Assembly (NCBI RefSeq): GCF_002812705.1
Contig: NZ_CP025030.1
Coordinates: 1,922,001 to 1,986,000, forward strand
Direction of reading: 5' to 3'
From: Achromobacter spanius
GTDB taxonomy: Bacteria > Pseudomonadota > Gammaproteobacteria > Burkholderiales > Burkholderiaceae_B
Length of the DNA: 64,000 nt
Numbering within the stretch: the stretch's first letter is position 1; each line of letters starts with the position of its first letter. Position numbers and translations under genes: made by a program. The notes beneath the pieces were generated by a model. That model did not search any database, had not been told where the DNA came from, and worked only from the letters and a program-made list of their open reading frames with translations. This document shows, in pieces, positions 1 to 7,348 of this stretch.

Positions 1-14
1 TTCATGCGCATCAT
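1..14 (-). CDS. First codons of the next importer permease gene (probable LivM), cut by the window edge
   Basis: An ATG read from position 14 overlaps the TGA of the upstream LivH-type gene (positions 13-11) in an ATGA arrangement and runs off the window as Met-Met-Arg-Met. In branched-chain amino acid type ABC operons the gene after LivH is normally the LivM permease, and the 4-base overlap is typical of translational coupling. Only four codons are visible, so the identity is inferred from position alone. Confidence 0.4.
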
Positions 15-871
15 GCCGCCCTTTTCAAAAGACCTTCCGGGCGCACGGCCAGGACCAGAATGAAGATGGCGAACAGCACCAGGTTTTGCAGTTGCATGGG
101 CAGCACCAGCGACGACAGCGACTGGATCACGCCCACCGCCACGCCACCCACCACCGCGCCCATCACGCTGCCCAGGCCGCCCAGCACCACCGCCGTGAAC
201 ATCAGCACGCTGAATTGCGCGCCGACCGTGGTGGATGCCGTGAGATACGGCAGGATGATGCCGCCGCCCAGGGCCGTCAGCCCCACGCCCAGGCCGAAGG
301 CCAACTGATGCACGCGGTGGGTAGAGATGCCCGACAGCCGGGCGGCCATCGGGTCTTGCGCGGTGGCTCGCACGGCCATGCCCCACCAGGTTTTCTTCAG
401 CACCCACCACAGCGTCAGCCCGGCCACGGACGCCACCACGAAAGCCAGCAGATACGGCGCGCTGAACAGAATGGGGCCCACGGCCAGCGCCGTCATCTGG
501 TAGGACGTCTGCACCGAGCGGAACTCCGATCCGAACAGGACCAGCGCCAGGTTTTCCATGACGATCAGCAAGCCCACCGTCAGGAAAATCTGCGCCACGG
601 CCGGCGCCTTCATCACCCGGTTGATCAGGAACTTTTGCGTCAGCACGCCCAGCACGAAGGCCACGGCGAATGACAGCAGCGACCCCACCAGCGGGTCCAG
701 CCCCAGCAGTTTCCAGGCGAAGTACGCCACGAACATGCCCACCATCAGGAACTCGGCCTGGGCGAAGTTGACGATGGACACCACCCCGAAGACGAGCGTC
801 AGCCCGATCGAGATCACCGCGTAAACGCCGCCCAGCAGAATGCCGTCCACCAGCGCCTGCAAGAATTGCAT
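11..871 (-). CDS. Branched-chain amino acid type ABC transporter permease (LivH family)
   Basis: A 286-residue inner-membrane protein made almost entirely of hydrophobic helices. It has the family's N-terminal pattern (GGVYAVISIGLTLVFGVV, then NFAQAEFLMVG) and the C-terminal AVVLGGLGSVMGAVVGG segment, which corresponds to the cytoplasmic coupling loop contacting the ATPases in this family. It lies 42 bases downstream of the receptor gene at 914-2179 on the same strand and its stop overlaps the start of the next gene, so the three form one operon that continues past the left edge. A purine-rich AGGGGGAAGG precedes the ATG. The ligand is unknown; LivH relatives carry amino acids, amides, urea or aromatic acids. 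Confidence 0.9.
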   Translation of the reverse strand: MQFLQALVDGILLGGVYAVISIGLTLVFGVVSIVNFAQAEFLMVGMFVAYFAWKLLGLDPLVGSLLSFAVAFVLGVLTQKFLINRVMKAPAVAQIFLTVGLLIVMENLALVLFGSEFRSVQTSYQMTALAVGPILFSAPYLLAFVVASVAGLTLWWVLKKTWWGMAVRATAQDPMAARLSGISTHRVHQLAFGLGVGLTALGGGIILPYLTASTTVGAQFSVLMFTAVVLGGLGSVMGAVVGGVAVGVIQSLSSLVLPMQLQNLVLFAIFILVLAVRPEGLLKRAA

Positions 872-913
872 GACCTTCCCCCTCTGCTTTCTATCTTTCG
901 CTCAAGGTGGCGT

Positions 914-2179
914 TCAGCCGGCGCTGATGACGCGGCCCTTGGCCAAGGCCTGCGGCCACACCGACACCAGCTCGTTGTTCTGCCACTGCACCATGACGGG
1001 CTGGGCCAGCGTGTTCAGGCCCTTGGCGTCGAAATGCACGCCGCCGCCCGACATCACGCCCGCCCAACCCTGGTCGTACTTCTTGGCGCGCAGGGCTTGG
1101 GTCACGGCCTCGGGCTTGTCGGACGCCGCCACCTCCAGCGCTTCGGCCAGCACCCCCGCGCACACGGCGTGTTCCAGCGCTTCGTGCGGCATGAAGGTGC
1201 CGAAGCGTTTGCGGTAGCGCTCGGTGTATTCGGGCGCCTGGTCGTAGTTGGCCGGCGCAATCGACAGCACCGCCTGGGCGTACTGGCCCAGTGCCTTGGC
1301 GAAGTCGGGAATGACGTAGCCCGCCGCGCCGCCCACCACGGGCACGGTCAGCCGTTGCTGGCGCATCACGCGGATGATCAGCAGGCTGTCGTTCAGATAC
1401 GAAATGGGGAATACGATCTGCGCGTCGGAGCCGCGCAGCTTGCTGATCAGCGGCGTCACGTCGGTGATGCCCAGCGGGTAGGCCTCGTCCAGCACGATCT
1501 GGGCGCCGGCCGCCTTGGCCGCGTTGCGCACGCCCACCGCCTGCGAGGTGCCGTAGGCCGTGTCTTCGTACAGCAGCGCAATCTTCTTGATGTCGGACGC
1601 GCCGGCCACAACCGACGCGGCGTAATCGTACTGAGCCTTGCCCAGCACCGAGCCCTTGGACACCACCTGGAAGATGTGCTTGAAGCCGCGCTCGGTGAGC
1701 ATGTCCGAGAACGACATGGTCAACAGCGGAATGCCACGGCGTTCGGTCACCTCGGACACCGCCAGCGTCAGCGACGAGGCGTACGCGCCGATGATGGCCA
1801 CGCAGCGGTTCTGCGTGATCAGGCGCTGCGCCACCGTAGCGGCGGTGGTGGGTTGCGAGGTGGCGTCCGCGATGATCAGCTTGAGCTTGGCGCCGCCCAT
1901 CGACTTGATGCCGCCCGCCGCGTTGATCTCGTCGGCGGCCAGTTCCAGCCCCTGGCGGGAATTGATGCCGAACTGCGCGTTGGCGCCGGACAGCGGCAGG
2001 ATGACGCCGACATTGATCTCGGCCGCCGCCGCCCGCGCCATGCCCGGCAGCGAGGCCGCCAGCGCGGCGGCGCCCAGTCCCGCGACAAAATCCCGGCGGC
2101 CTTGGTGCACGGCTGAGCGGCGCACGTCTGCGTGGCGCACGGCTGCGTGACGCACTACCTGTTTGGCGTTGCTTTTCAT
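914..2179 (-). CDS. Periplasmic ligand-binding receptor of a Liv-type ABC importer, Tat-type signal
   Basis: A 421-residue type I periplasmic binding protein of the Leu/Ile/Val-receptor (Peripla_BP_6) family: the mature part opens INVGVILPLSGANAQFG, followed by the usual AADEINAAGG and later GAYASSLTLAVSEV segments. The signal has a twin-arginine core (GRRDFVAGLG) and an A-rich c-region ending near residue 52, so export is probably by Tat. The start at 2179 is chosen because AGGAGACAAG sits just upstream; an open frame extends further but has no such site. Residues about 9-25 before the Tat motif are a pentapeptide repeat encoded by three 15-base tandem units. It is first gene of a minus-strand importer operon, followed by LivH. 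Confidence 0.88.
   Translation of the reverse strand: MKSNAKQVVRHAAVRHADVRRSAVHQGRRDFVAGLGAAALAASLPGMARAAAAEINVGVILPLSGANAQFGINSRQGLELAADEINAAGGIKSMGGAKLKLIIADATSQPTTAATVAQRLITQNRCVAIIGAYASSLTLAVSEVTERRGIPLLTMSFSDMLTERGFKHIFQVVSKGSVLGKAQYDYAASVVAGASDIKKIALLYEDTAYGTSQAVGVRNAAKAAGAQIVLDEAYPLGITDVTPLISKLRGSDAQIVFPISYLNDSLLIIRVMRQQRLTVPVVGGAAGYVIPDFAKALGQYAQAVLSIAPANYDQAPEYTERYRKRFGTFMPHEALEHAVCAGVLAEALEVAASDKPEAVTQALRAKKYDQGWAGVMSGGGVHFDAKGLNTLAQPVMVQWQNNELVSVWPQALAKGRVISAG
2111..2155 (-). repeat. Three 15-base tandem units inside the receptor signal sequence
   Basis: Units lie at 2111-2125, 2126-2140 and 2141-2155 (plus strand GGCTGAGCGGCGCAC, GTCTGCGTGGCGCAC, GGCTGCGTGACGCAC). They are in frame and give V-R-H-A-A, V-R-H-A-D and V-R-R-S-A in the receptor n-region, just before the twin-arginine motif. 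This lengthens the n-region and adds positive charge. Confidence 0.75.
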
Positions 2180-2239
2180 GCTTGTCTCCTGGCTTTTATG
2201 GGGAATGGGCGCACGGCAGCCAGCCCGGCGCTTTGCGGC

Positions 2240-2268
2240 ATTATTGTGCTCAATATTTACGCAGTCAA
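2240..2268 (-). promoter_or_regulatory. Predicted sigma70 promoter for the receptor-livH operon
   Basis: Read on the minus strand there is TTGACT (2268-2263), a 17-base spacer and AATAAT (2245-2240), a close match to the sigma70 consensus, about 60 bases before the receptor start codon at 2179. It lies back to back with the plus-strand promoter at 2293. Confidence 0.6.
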
Positions 2269-2272
2269 GCAT

Positions 2273-2285
2273 ATTGTCAGACAAT
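2273..2285. promoter_or_regulatory. Operator-like palindrome between divergent promoters
   Basis: ATTGTCAGACAAT has 6-base arms around one central base. It lies between the minus-strand -35 (2263-2268) and the plus-strand -35 (2293-2298), so one bound protein could control both directions. The shape resembles sites of FCD-type GntR regulators (TGGTCAGACCA-like), but no such gene is adjacent; the regulator may be left of the window. Confidence 0.5.
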
Positions 2286-2292
2286 CCGACTA

Positions 2293-2322
2293 TTGACGAT
2301 CCGACAAAAATGGGCTGACAAT
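2293..2322 (+). promoter_or_regulatory. Predicted sigma70 promoter for the plus-strand set starting at 2364
   Basis: TTGACG (2293-2298) and GACAAT (2317-2322) are separated by 18 bases. The expected transcription start is near 2330, giving a leader of about 35 bases with an ACGAGGAA ribosome binding site before the ATG at 2364. Confidence 0.55.
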
Positions 2323-2363
2323 CGACCCCGTAATTGCCCATCACCATCACCAACGAGGAACTC

Positions 2364-2777
2364 ATGGCAGACATCAAATCCGAAACCCAAGCCCTGTTTG
2401 ACCAAGGCCTGAACCTGCGTCGCGAGGTGCTGGGTACCGAGTACGTGGATGGTTCGCTGGCGCGCGCCAACGACTTCATGATGGCGTTCCAGCACATCAC
2501 CACCGAATGGTGCTGGGGCTATACCTGGGGCCGTCCGGGCCTGGAAAAGAAGACGCGCAGCATGCTGAACCTGGCCATGCTGACGGCGCTGAACCGTCCG
2601 GCCGAGATCAAGCTGCACGTCAAGGGCGCGCTGAACAACGGCGTCACGGTGGAAGAGATCAAAGAGATCCTGCTGCAAGCCACTGTGTATTGCGGCATTC
2701 CGGCGGGGCTGGACGCCTTCAAAGTGGCCAACCAGGTGCTGGAAGAAGAGGGCGCCTTCAAGGAGCAGCAAGCATGA
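2364..2777 (+). CDS. Carboxymuconolactone decarboxylase family protein (PcaC-like)
   Basis: A 137-residue small cytoplasmic protein of the CMD/AhpD fold. The family core is clear in the C-terminal half: EIKLHVKGALNNGVTVEEI followed by LLQATVYCGIPAGLDAF, very close to 4-carboxymuconolactone decarboxylases. The ATG at 2364 is preferred over an in-frame ATG 30 bases upstream because GAGGA precedes it at good spacing. Its stop overlaps the next start (ATGA at 2774-2777), so it is translationally coupled to the HIBADH-type dehydrogenase. No other protocatechuate-branch genes are nearby, so a role in that pathway is not supported; a decarboxylase or lactone-acting enzyme in a dedicated pathway with the LigI-like hydrolase at 4889 is plausible. 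Confidence 0.85.
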   Translation: MADIKSETQALFDQGLNLRREVLGTEYVDGSLARANDFMMAFQHITTEWCWGYTWGRPGLEKKTRSMLNLAMLTALNRPAEIKLHVKGALNNGVTVEEIKEILLQATVYCGIPAGLDAFKVANQVLEEEGAFKEQQA

Positions 2778-3694
2778 GCGCAGCGCAAGAACGCGTGGGC
2801 CTGATCGGCATCGGCAGCATGGGTTGGCCGATGGCGGCGCGGCTGGTGCAGGCCGGCTTCGCGGTGACGGTGTTTGATGCCGTGCCGGGCCAAGCCGATA
2901 AGTTCGCGCGGGAAGTGGGCGGCCAGGCGGCCGCCACGTGCGCGGCGCTGGCCGCGCAAAGCGACATCATCGTCACCATGCTGCCCACCAGCGGCATCGT
3001 TGAACAAGTCTTGAGCGGCGCCGACGGCGTGTTGGCCGGCTTGCGTGCCGGCAGCGTGGTGGTGGAGATGAGCTCGGGCGTGCCGGCCCATACGCAGCGC
3101 CTGGCTCAGGCCGTGGCCGAAGCGGGCGGGCAGATGGTGGATGCTCCCGTGTCCGGCGGCGTGCCGCGCGCGCGCACCGGCGACCTGTCCATCATGTTCG
3201 GCGGCCCGGCCGCGACGCTTGAGCGCGTGCGCCCGGCACTGTCGGCCATGGGCACGTCCATCACCCCGGTGGGCGATGTGGGCAGCGCCCACGCGATGAA
3301 GGCGCTGAACAATCTGGTGTCGGCGGGCGGCTTTTTGATCGGCGTGGAAGCCATGCTGATCGGCCAGCAATTCGGCCTGGATCCAAACGTGATCGTGGAC
3401 GTGCTGAACGCCTCCACCGGCATGAACAATTCCACGCAAAAGAAGTTCAAGCAGTTCGTGCTGTCGCGCGAATTCAACTCGGGCTTCGGCCTGGATCTGA
3501 TGGTGAAGGACCTGGGCATTGCGCTGGGCATCGCCACCGATACCGGCACGCCCACGCCGTTCGCGTCGCTGTGCCGCGAGCTCTGGGCCTCGGCCGGCAA
3601 GACGCTGGGCAAGGGGCAGGATCACACCGCCGTGGCGCGCCTGTCGGAACAGTTGGCGGGCGTGGAGCTGGGCGCAAAGAAAGCGGATTCCTAG
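2774..3694 (+). CDS. NAD(P)-dependent beta-hydroxyacid dehydrogenase (HIBADH/GlxR family)
   Basis: A 306-residue protein with the N-terminal Rossmann motif GIGSMGWPMAARLVQAGF, the substrate-binding VDAPVSGG motif near residue 124 and the catalytic lysine region AMKALNNLVSAGGFL. This family oxidises or reduces beta-hydroxyacids such as 3-hydroxyisobutyrate, tartronate semialdehyde or L-threonate. It is the second gene of the set and shares a 4-base overlap with the CMD-like gene. It differs clearly from the LtnD-type relative at 11379, and there is no kinase or aldolase beside it. The specific substrate cannot be read from sequence. Confidence 0.88.
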   Translation: MSAAQERVGLIGIGSMGWPMAARLVQAGFAVTVFDAVPGQADKFAREVGGQAAATCAALAAQSDIIVTMLPTSGIVEQVLSGADGVLAGLRAGSVVVEMSSGVPAHTQRLAQAVAEAGGQMVDAPVSGGVPRARTGDLSIMFGGPAATLERVRPALSAMGTSITPVGDVGSAHAMKALNNLVSAGGFLIGVEAMLIGQQFGLDPNVIVDVLNASTGMNNSTQKKFKQFVLSREFNSGFGLDLMVKDLGIALGIATDTGTPTPFASLCRELWASAGKTLGKGQDHTAVARLSEQLAGVELGAKKADS

Positions 3695-3706
3695 ATTTCA
3701 CCCTAC

Positions 3707-3733
3707 GGCGCGGCACGGTCCGCGCCTTTTTTT
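3707..3733 (+). terminator. Intrinsic terminator after the HIBADH-type gene
   Basis: Perfect 7-base stem GGCGCGG (3707-3713) and CCGCGCC (3720-3726) with a 6-base loop, followed by seven T (3727-3733). Confidence 0.85.
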
Positions 3734-3810
3734 CAACCTGCATTACCCATAACCGCCGGTACCAGGCGGAGGGGCCGGCTATCGCCGGCACGTACAGCAA
3801 GGAGCGAGAC

Positions 3811-4788
3811 ATGAAGAAGACATTGCGGGCGGCCCTGGCCGTCGGCCTGCTTGCGCTTGGCGCCAACGCAGGCGCGCAGGACTACCCCACGCGGTCCATC
3901 TCGATGGTGGTGCCCTATGCGGCGGGCGGCTCCACCGATGGTCTGGCCCGCATCGTGGCGCAGGCCATGGGCGAGAATCTGGGCCAGACCGTCGTTGTGG
4001 AAAACCTGGGCGGCGGCGGCACCATGATCGGCAATCAGCGCGTGACGCGCGCCGCGCCCGATGGCTACACGATCACCTTCGGCAACATGGGTTCGCTGGC
4101 GATCGCGCCGTCGCTGTATCCCAAGGCCAAGTTCGATCCGCGCCGCGACATGGCCGCCATCGGCCTGGTGGCCACGGTGCCGATGGTGCTGTCGGTCAGC
4201 AAGAAAAGCGGCATCACCACGCTGCCCGATTTCGTTGCGCGCATGAAGAAGAACGGTGCGGAGGTGAACTTCGGCAATGCGGGGTCCGGCTCCACCAGCC
4301 ACATCGCGGCGGCCTACTTCATGCATGTGACGCAGACCCAGGGCATGCAGATTCCGTATCGCGGGGCGGGGCCGGCCATCGCCGACCTGATGGCCGGCAC
4401 GGTGGACGCGGTGATCGACCAGACCGTGACGATGATTCCCATCCATGAAGGCAAGCGCGTCACAGCCCTGGCCGTGGCCAGCGCCTCGCGCCTGCCGCAG
4501 ATTCCGGATGTGCCGACGTTTGCGGAAGCCGGGGTGCCGGCCTTCAACATGAGCGTCTGGAACGGCATCGCCGCGCCGGCCGGCACGCCACCCGCCGTCA
4601 TCGCGCGCCTGGAGCAGGCGCTGGCGGCAGCCTTGAACAGCCCCGGCGTGCGCGATTCATTGGACAAGCTGGCGGCGCAGGCGCCCGCCGGCAAAGACCA
4701 GGGCGCGGCGGCATTCCAGGCGCTGATCGCGCGTGACGTACCGCATTTCGCGGCCTTGATCCGGGACGCCAACATCACCGTCAACTGA
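3811..4788 (+). CDS. Bug/TctC-family periplasmic solute receptor
   Basis: A 325-residue secreted protein with a short Sec signal (MKKTLRAALAVGLLALGANA, cleavage near residue 24) followed by the tripartite tricarboxylate receptor pattern: YPTRSISMVVPYAAGGSTD, VVVENLGGGG and APDGYTI. Bug receptors bind carboxylates or amides in the periplasm. AAGGAGCGAGAC precedes the ATG at 3811. No TctA/TctB membrane genes are beside it, which is common for orphan Bug genes in Bordetella and Achromobacter. It follows a terminator at 3707, and the plus-strand hydrolase and MFS genes follow it. Confidence 0.9.
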   Translation: MKKTLRAALAVGLLALGANAGAQDYPTRSISMVVPYAAGGSTDGLARIVAQAMGENLGQTVVVENLGGGGTMIGNQRVTRAAPDGYTITFGNMGSLAIAPSLYPKAKFDPRRDMAAIGLVATVPMVLSVSKKSGITTLPDFVARMKKNGAEVNFGNAGSGSTSHIAAAYFMHVTQTQGMQIPYRGAGPAIADLMAGTVDAVIDQTVTMIPIHEGKRVTALAVASASRLPQIPDVPTFAEAGVPAFNMSVWNGIAAPAGTPPAVIARLEQALAAALNSPGVRDSLDKLAAQAPAGKDQGAAAFQALIARDVPHFAALIRDANITVN

Positions 4789-4792
4789 AGGC

Positions 4793-4840
4793 CGGGGTGG
4801 CGCCAGCCGCTTTGTTGCCAGTTCCTTTGGCGCCACCCCG
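4793..4840 (+). terminator. Long inverted repeat after the Bug gene
   Basis: Perfect 13-base arms CGGGGTGGCGCCA (4793-4805) and TGGCGCCACCCCG (4828-4840) flank a 22-base loop, starting just after the Bug stop codon. There is no T run, so it is either a weak terminator or an mRNA 3'-end stabiliser. Confidence 0.55.
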
Positions 4841-4849
4841 ATCTGCTGG

Positions 4850-4870
4850 CATGATCACCAAGCGATCATG
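4850..4870 (+). promoter_or_regulatory. Small inverted repeat just before the hydrolase ribosome binding site
   Basis: CATGATC (4850-4856) and GATCATG (4864-4870) are perfect 7-base arms around a 7-base loop. The AAGGAG site of the hydrolase follows within a few bases. It could be an operator or a leader hairpin; nothing else supports either. Confidence 0.3.
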
Positions 4871-4888
4871 AAACAAGGAGACATACGC

Positions 4889-5803
4889 ATGAGTACCATC
4901 CCGTCCACCCCGTCCGGCCAGCCGTCTCAAGAACCGCCGCTGTGCCTGGCCCCGTTGCCCGACATGGACGCCGCCACCTTCGACATCCCGCCCGGCGCCT
5001 GCGACACGCATGCGCACGTGGTTGCCGCCGACAGCAGCGCGTATCCGCTGGTGCCCGAGCGCACCTACACGCCGCCGCCCGCGCCGGAATCCGCTTACCT
5101 GGGCATGCTGCGCCAGACCGGCATGTCGCGCGGGGTGCTGGTACAGATCAGCGTCTATGGCACCGACAACCGCTACATGCTGGAAGTGCTGCGCCGCCAT
5201 CCCGAGCAACTGCGTGGGGTTGGCGTCGTCGCGCCCGACGTCAGCGACCAGGAACTGGAAGCCATGCATGCCGCCGGCGTGCGCGGCCAGCGCCTCAACG
5301 TCTTGTTTGGTGGCGGCATCGGCTTTGACGCCATGGAAACGCTGGCGCACCGCATTGCCGGGCTGGGCTGGCACATGCAGTTCCTGATGGATGCGCGCCA
5401 ATTGCCCGACCTGCTGCCGCGCATGCGCAAGCTGCCGGTGCCGGGCGTGGTGGACCACATGGGGCACATGCCGGTGGCCGATGGCACCGACAGCGCGGGC
5501 TTCCTGGCCTTGCAGCATCTGGTGCGCGACCACGGCTGGTGGGTGAAGTTGTCTGGCGCCTACCGCATCAGCGACCGCTTCGACGATTTCAGCGACGTAA
5601 CGCCGTGGGCGCAAACGCTGATCGACACCGCGCCCGACCGCATGCTGTGGGGCAGCGATTGGCCCCACGTGCATCAAACGCGCATGGTCAACACGGGCCG
5701 CTTGCGCAACCAGCTTGCGCAGTGGGCGCCGGATGCCGACGTGCGCCACCGCATCCTGGTCAGCAACCCCGAACGCCTGTACGGCTTCACCCCGGCGCGC
5801 TAA
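4889..5803 (+). CDS. Amidohydrolase_2 family metal-dependent hydrolase (LigI-like)
   Basis: A 304-residue TIM-barrel hydrolase. Metal and catalytic positions are visible: DTHAHV (HxH) near residue 35, VDHMGHMP in the middle and the C-terminal GSDWPHV aspartate, the pattern of 2-pyrone-4,6-dicarboxylate lactonase and its relatives. The ATG at 4889 is chosen over one at 4868 because AAGGAG lies before it. Together with the CMD-like protein at 2364, the HIBADH-type dehydrogenase, the Bug receptor and the MFS transporter it suggests uptake and hydrolysis of a lactone or related carboxylate, but the substrate is unknown. Confidence 0.85.
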   Translation: MSTIPSTPSGQPSQEPPLCLAPLPDMDAATFDIPPGACDTHAHVVAADSSAYPLVPERTYTPPPAPESAYLGMLRQTGMSRGVLVQISVYGTDNRYMLEVLRRHPEQLRGVGVVAPDVSDQELEAMHAAGVRGQRLNVLFGGGIGFDAMETLAHRIAGLGWHMQFLMDARQLPDLLPRMRKLPVPGVVDHMGHMPVADGTDSAGFLALQHLVRDHGWWVKLSGAYRISDRFDDFSDVTPWAQTLIDTAPDRMLWGSDWPHVHQTRMVNTGRLRNQLAQWAPDADVRHRILVSNPERLYGFTPAR

Positions 5804-5839
5804 GCGCCAGCACCTTCAGAATCACCCAAGAGACAAGCC

Positions 5840-7069
5840 ATGCAATGGTATAGAGAGCTGAACAAGACCGAACGCCGCACCTTCATTGCCGCGTTCGGCG
5901 GATGGGCCATCGACGCCCTGGACTTCATGGTGTTCACCTTCGTGATCGCCACGCTGATGACCCTGTGGGGCATCGACAAGGGCCAGGCGGGAATGCTGGG
6001 CACGGTAACGCTGCTGTTCTCCGCCATCGGCGGTTGGCTGGCCGGCATTCTGGCCGACCGCTATGGCCGCGTGCGCGTCCTGCAGTACACGATCCTGTGG
6101 TTTTCGGCGTGCACCGTGGCCATTGGCTTTGCGCAGAACTTCGAGCAGTTGTTCGTGCTGCGCGCGTTGCAAGGCCTGGGCTTTGGCGGCGAGTGGGCCG
6201 TGGGCTCGGTGTTGATGGGCGAGATCGTGCGCGCCGAACACCGGGGCAAAGCGGTGGGCACCGTGCAAAGCGGCTGGGCCGTGGGGTGGGGCGCAGCGGC
6301 GGTCTTGTACACCGTGGCGTTCTCATTGTTGCCGCCCGAATGGGCATGGCGCAGCCTGTTCTGGATCGGCGTGCTGCCCGCCTTCCTGGTGCTGTACATC
6401 CGCAAGAACGTGCCCGAACCCGAAGTGTTCAAGCGCGCCCAGGCCAAGGTGCAGGCGGGCGAGGCGCGCGCGTCGTTCTGGACGATCTTTTCGCCCGCGC
6501 TGATCAAGACCACCGTCATCACGGCCATTCTCTGCACCGGCGTGCAGGGCGGTTACTACGCCATCACCACGTGGTTGCCGACGTACCTGAAGGTGGAGCG
6601 CCAACTGTCGGTGCTCAACACGGGTGGTTACCTGATGGTCATTATTTTCGGCTCGTTCTGCGGCTACATTGCGGGGGCTTATCTGGCCGACCGCCTGGGC
6701 CGTCGCGCAAACCTGTTGATCTTCTCGGTGCTGTCGACCATCAGCGTTTATGTGTACACGCAGGTGCCGCTGACCGATCACCAGATGCTGTTCCTGGGGT
6801 TCCCGCTGGGCTTTGCCGCGTCGGGCATTTTCAGCGGCATCGGCGCTTACCTGACCGAGTTGTTCCCGTCGGGCGTGCGGGCATCGGGCCAGGGTTTTGC
6901 CTACAACTTCGGGCGCGGCATCGGTGCGCTGTTTCCCAGCCTGGTCGGCTTTCTTAGCCAGACGCACGGGCTGGGTTGGGCCATCGGCGCGTTTGCCACG
7001 GGGGCGTACGCGGTGGTGATCGTGACGGCGCTGCTCTTGCCCGAGACGAAGGGGCGCGTGCTGGAATAA
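5840..7069 (+). CDS. MFS transporter, carboxylate/sugar-acid uptake type
   Basis: A 409-residue inner-membrane carrier. The MFS loop 2-3 signature appears as GGWLAGILADRYGRVRVL, the symmetrical loop 8-9 motif as AGAYLADRLGRRANLL, and the acidic FGGEWAVGSVLMGE segment is typical of the aromatic-acid/sialate-type branches. It starts 36 bases after the hydrolase with an AAGAGA site and is the last gene of this set, ending at the terminator 7144-7169. It probably imports the compound processed by the hydrolase and the dehydrogenase upstream. Confidence 0.87.
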   Translation: MQWYRELNKTERRTFIAAFGGWAIDALDFMVFTFVIATLMTLWGIDKGQAGMLGTVTLLFSAIGGWLAGILADRYGRVRVLQYTILWFSACTVAIGFAQNFEQLFVLRALQGLGFGGEWAVGSVLMGEIVRAEHRGKAVGTVQSGWAVGWGAAAVLYTVAFSLLPPEWAWRSLFWIGVLPAFLVLYIRKNVPEPEVFKRAQAKVQAGEARASFWTIFSPALIKTTVITAILCTGVQGGYYAITTWLPTYLKVERQLSVLNTGGYLMVIIFGSFCGYIAGAYLADRLGRRANLLIFSVLSTISVYVYTQVPLTDHQMLFLGFPLGFAASGIFSGIGAYLTELFPSGVRASGQGFAYNFGRGIGALFPSLVGFLSQTHGLGWAIGAFATGAYAVVIVTALLLPETKGRVLE

Positions 7070-7143
7070 GCGCCGCGCAGGCTGTCTTTGCGTTCGCATA
7101 GACGCTGCTGTTCGCGTTAGTTCGCGCTAGTTTTCGTCCGTGG

Positions 7144-7169
7144 GGCCTGGGCATCTGCCCGGGCCTTTT
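7144..7169 (+). terminator. Intrinsic terminator after the MFS gene
   Basis: GGCCTGGGC (7144-7152), a 4-base loop, GCCCGGGCC (7157-7165) with one G-T wobble, then TTTT. Confidence 0.8.
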
Positions 7170-7258
7170 GTTTGGCTGTTTAAGGGTTTACCCGATATGG
7201 CCGCGATCATTAAATTTGTATGATGACCCGATAAATTCAACACAAGAGACATCCCATC

Positions 7259-7348
7259 ATGCTGGCCCAGCCGAGATCCGCGCCGAACTTTTCGCGCCGC
7301 TTATTCCAGACATGCACCCCTGCCGAACAGGGGTTTTTTCATGACTGA
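7259..7348 (+). CDS. Possible 29-codon leader ORF overlapping the otnC start
   Basis: ATG at 7259 opens a frame of 29 codons (MLAQPRSAPNFSRRLFQTCT and nine more residues) ending at TGA 7346-7348, eight bases inside otnC. A weak AAGAGA lies 9 bases upstream and an AT-rich promoter-like stretch at 7208-7240. The frame runs through the terminator-like hairpin at 7317-7339, so ribosomes translating it would open the hairpin and deliver themselves to the otnC start. No homologue is known to me; it could be a chance frame. Confidence 0.35.
   Translation: MLAQPRSAPNFSRRLFQTCTPAEQGFFHD
7317..7339 (+). terminator. Terminator-like hairpin whose 3' arm contains the otnC ribosome binding site
   Basis: CCCCTG (7317-7322), loop CCGAA, CAGGGG (7328-7333), then six T (7334-7339); the otnC ATG begins at 7341. 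The only Shine-Dalgarno candidate, AGGGG, is in the 3' arm and would be hidden when the hairpin forms. It may be an attenuator, a translational switch, or the end of a short RNA from the upstream promoter region. Confidence 0.7.

Noticed and set aside
2774..3694. HIBADH-type gene considered as a second L-threonate dehydrogenase
   Set aside because: It has the general family motifs only, and there is no kinase or aldolase beside it; a substrate name would be a guess.
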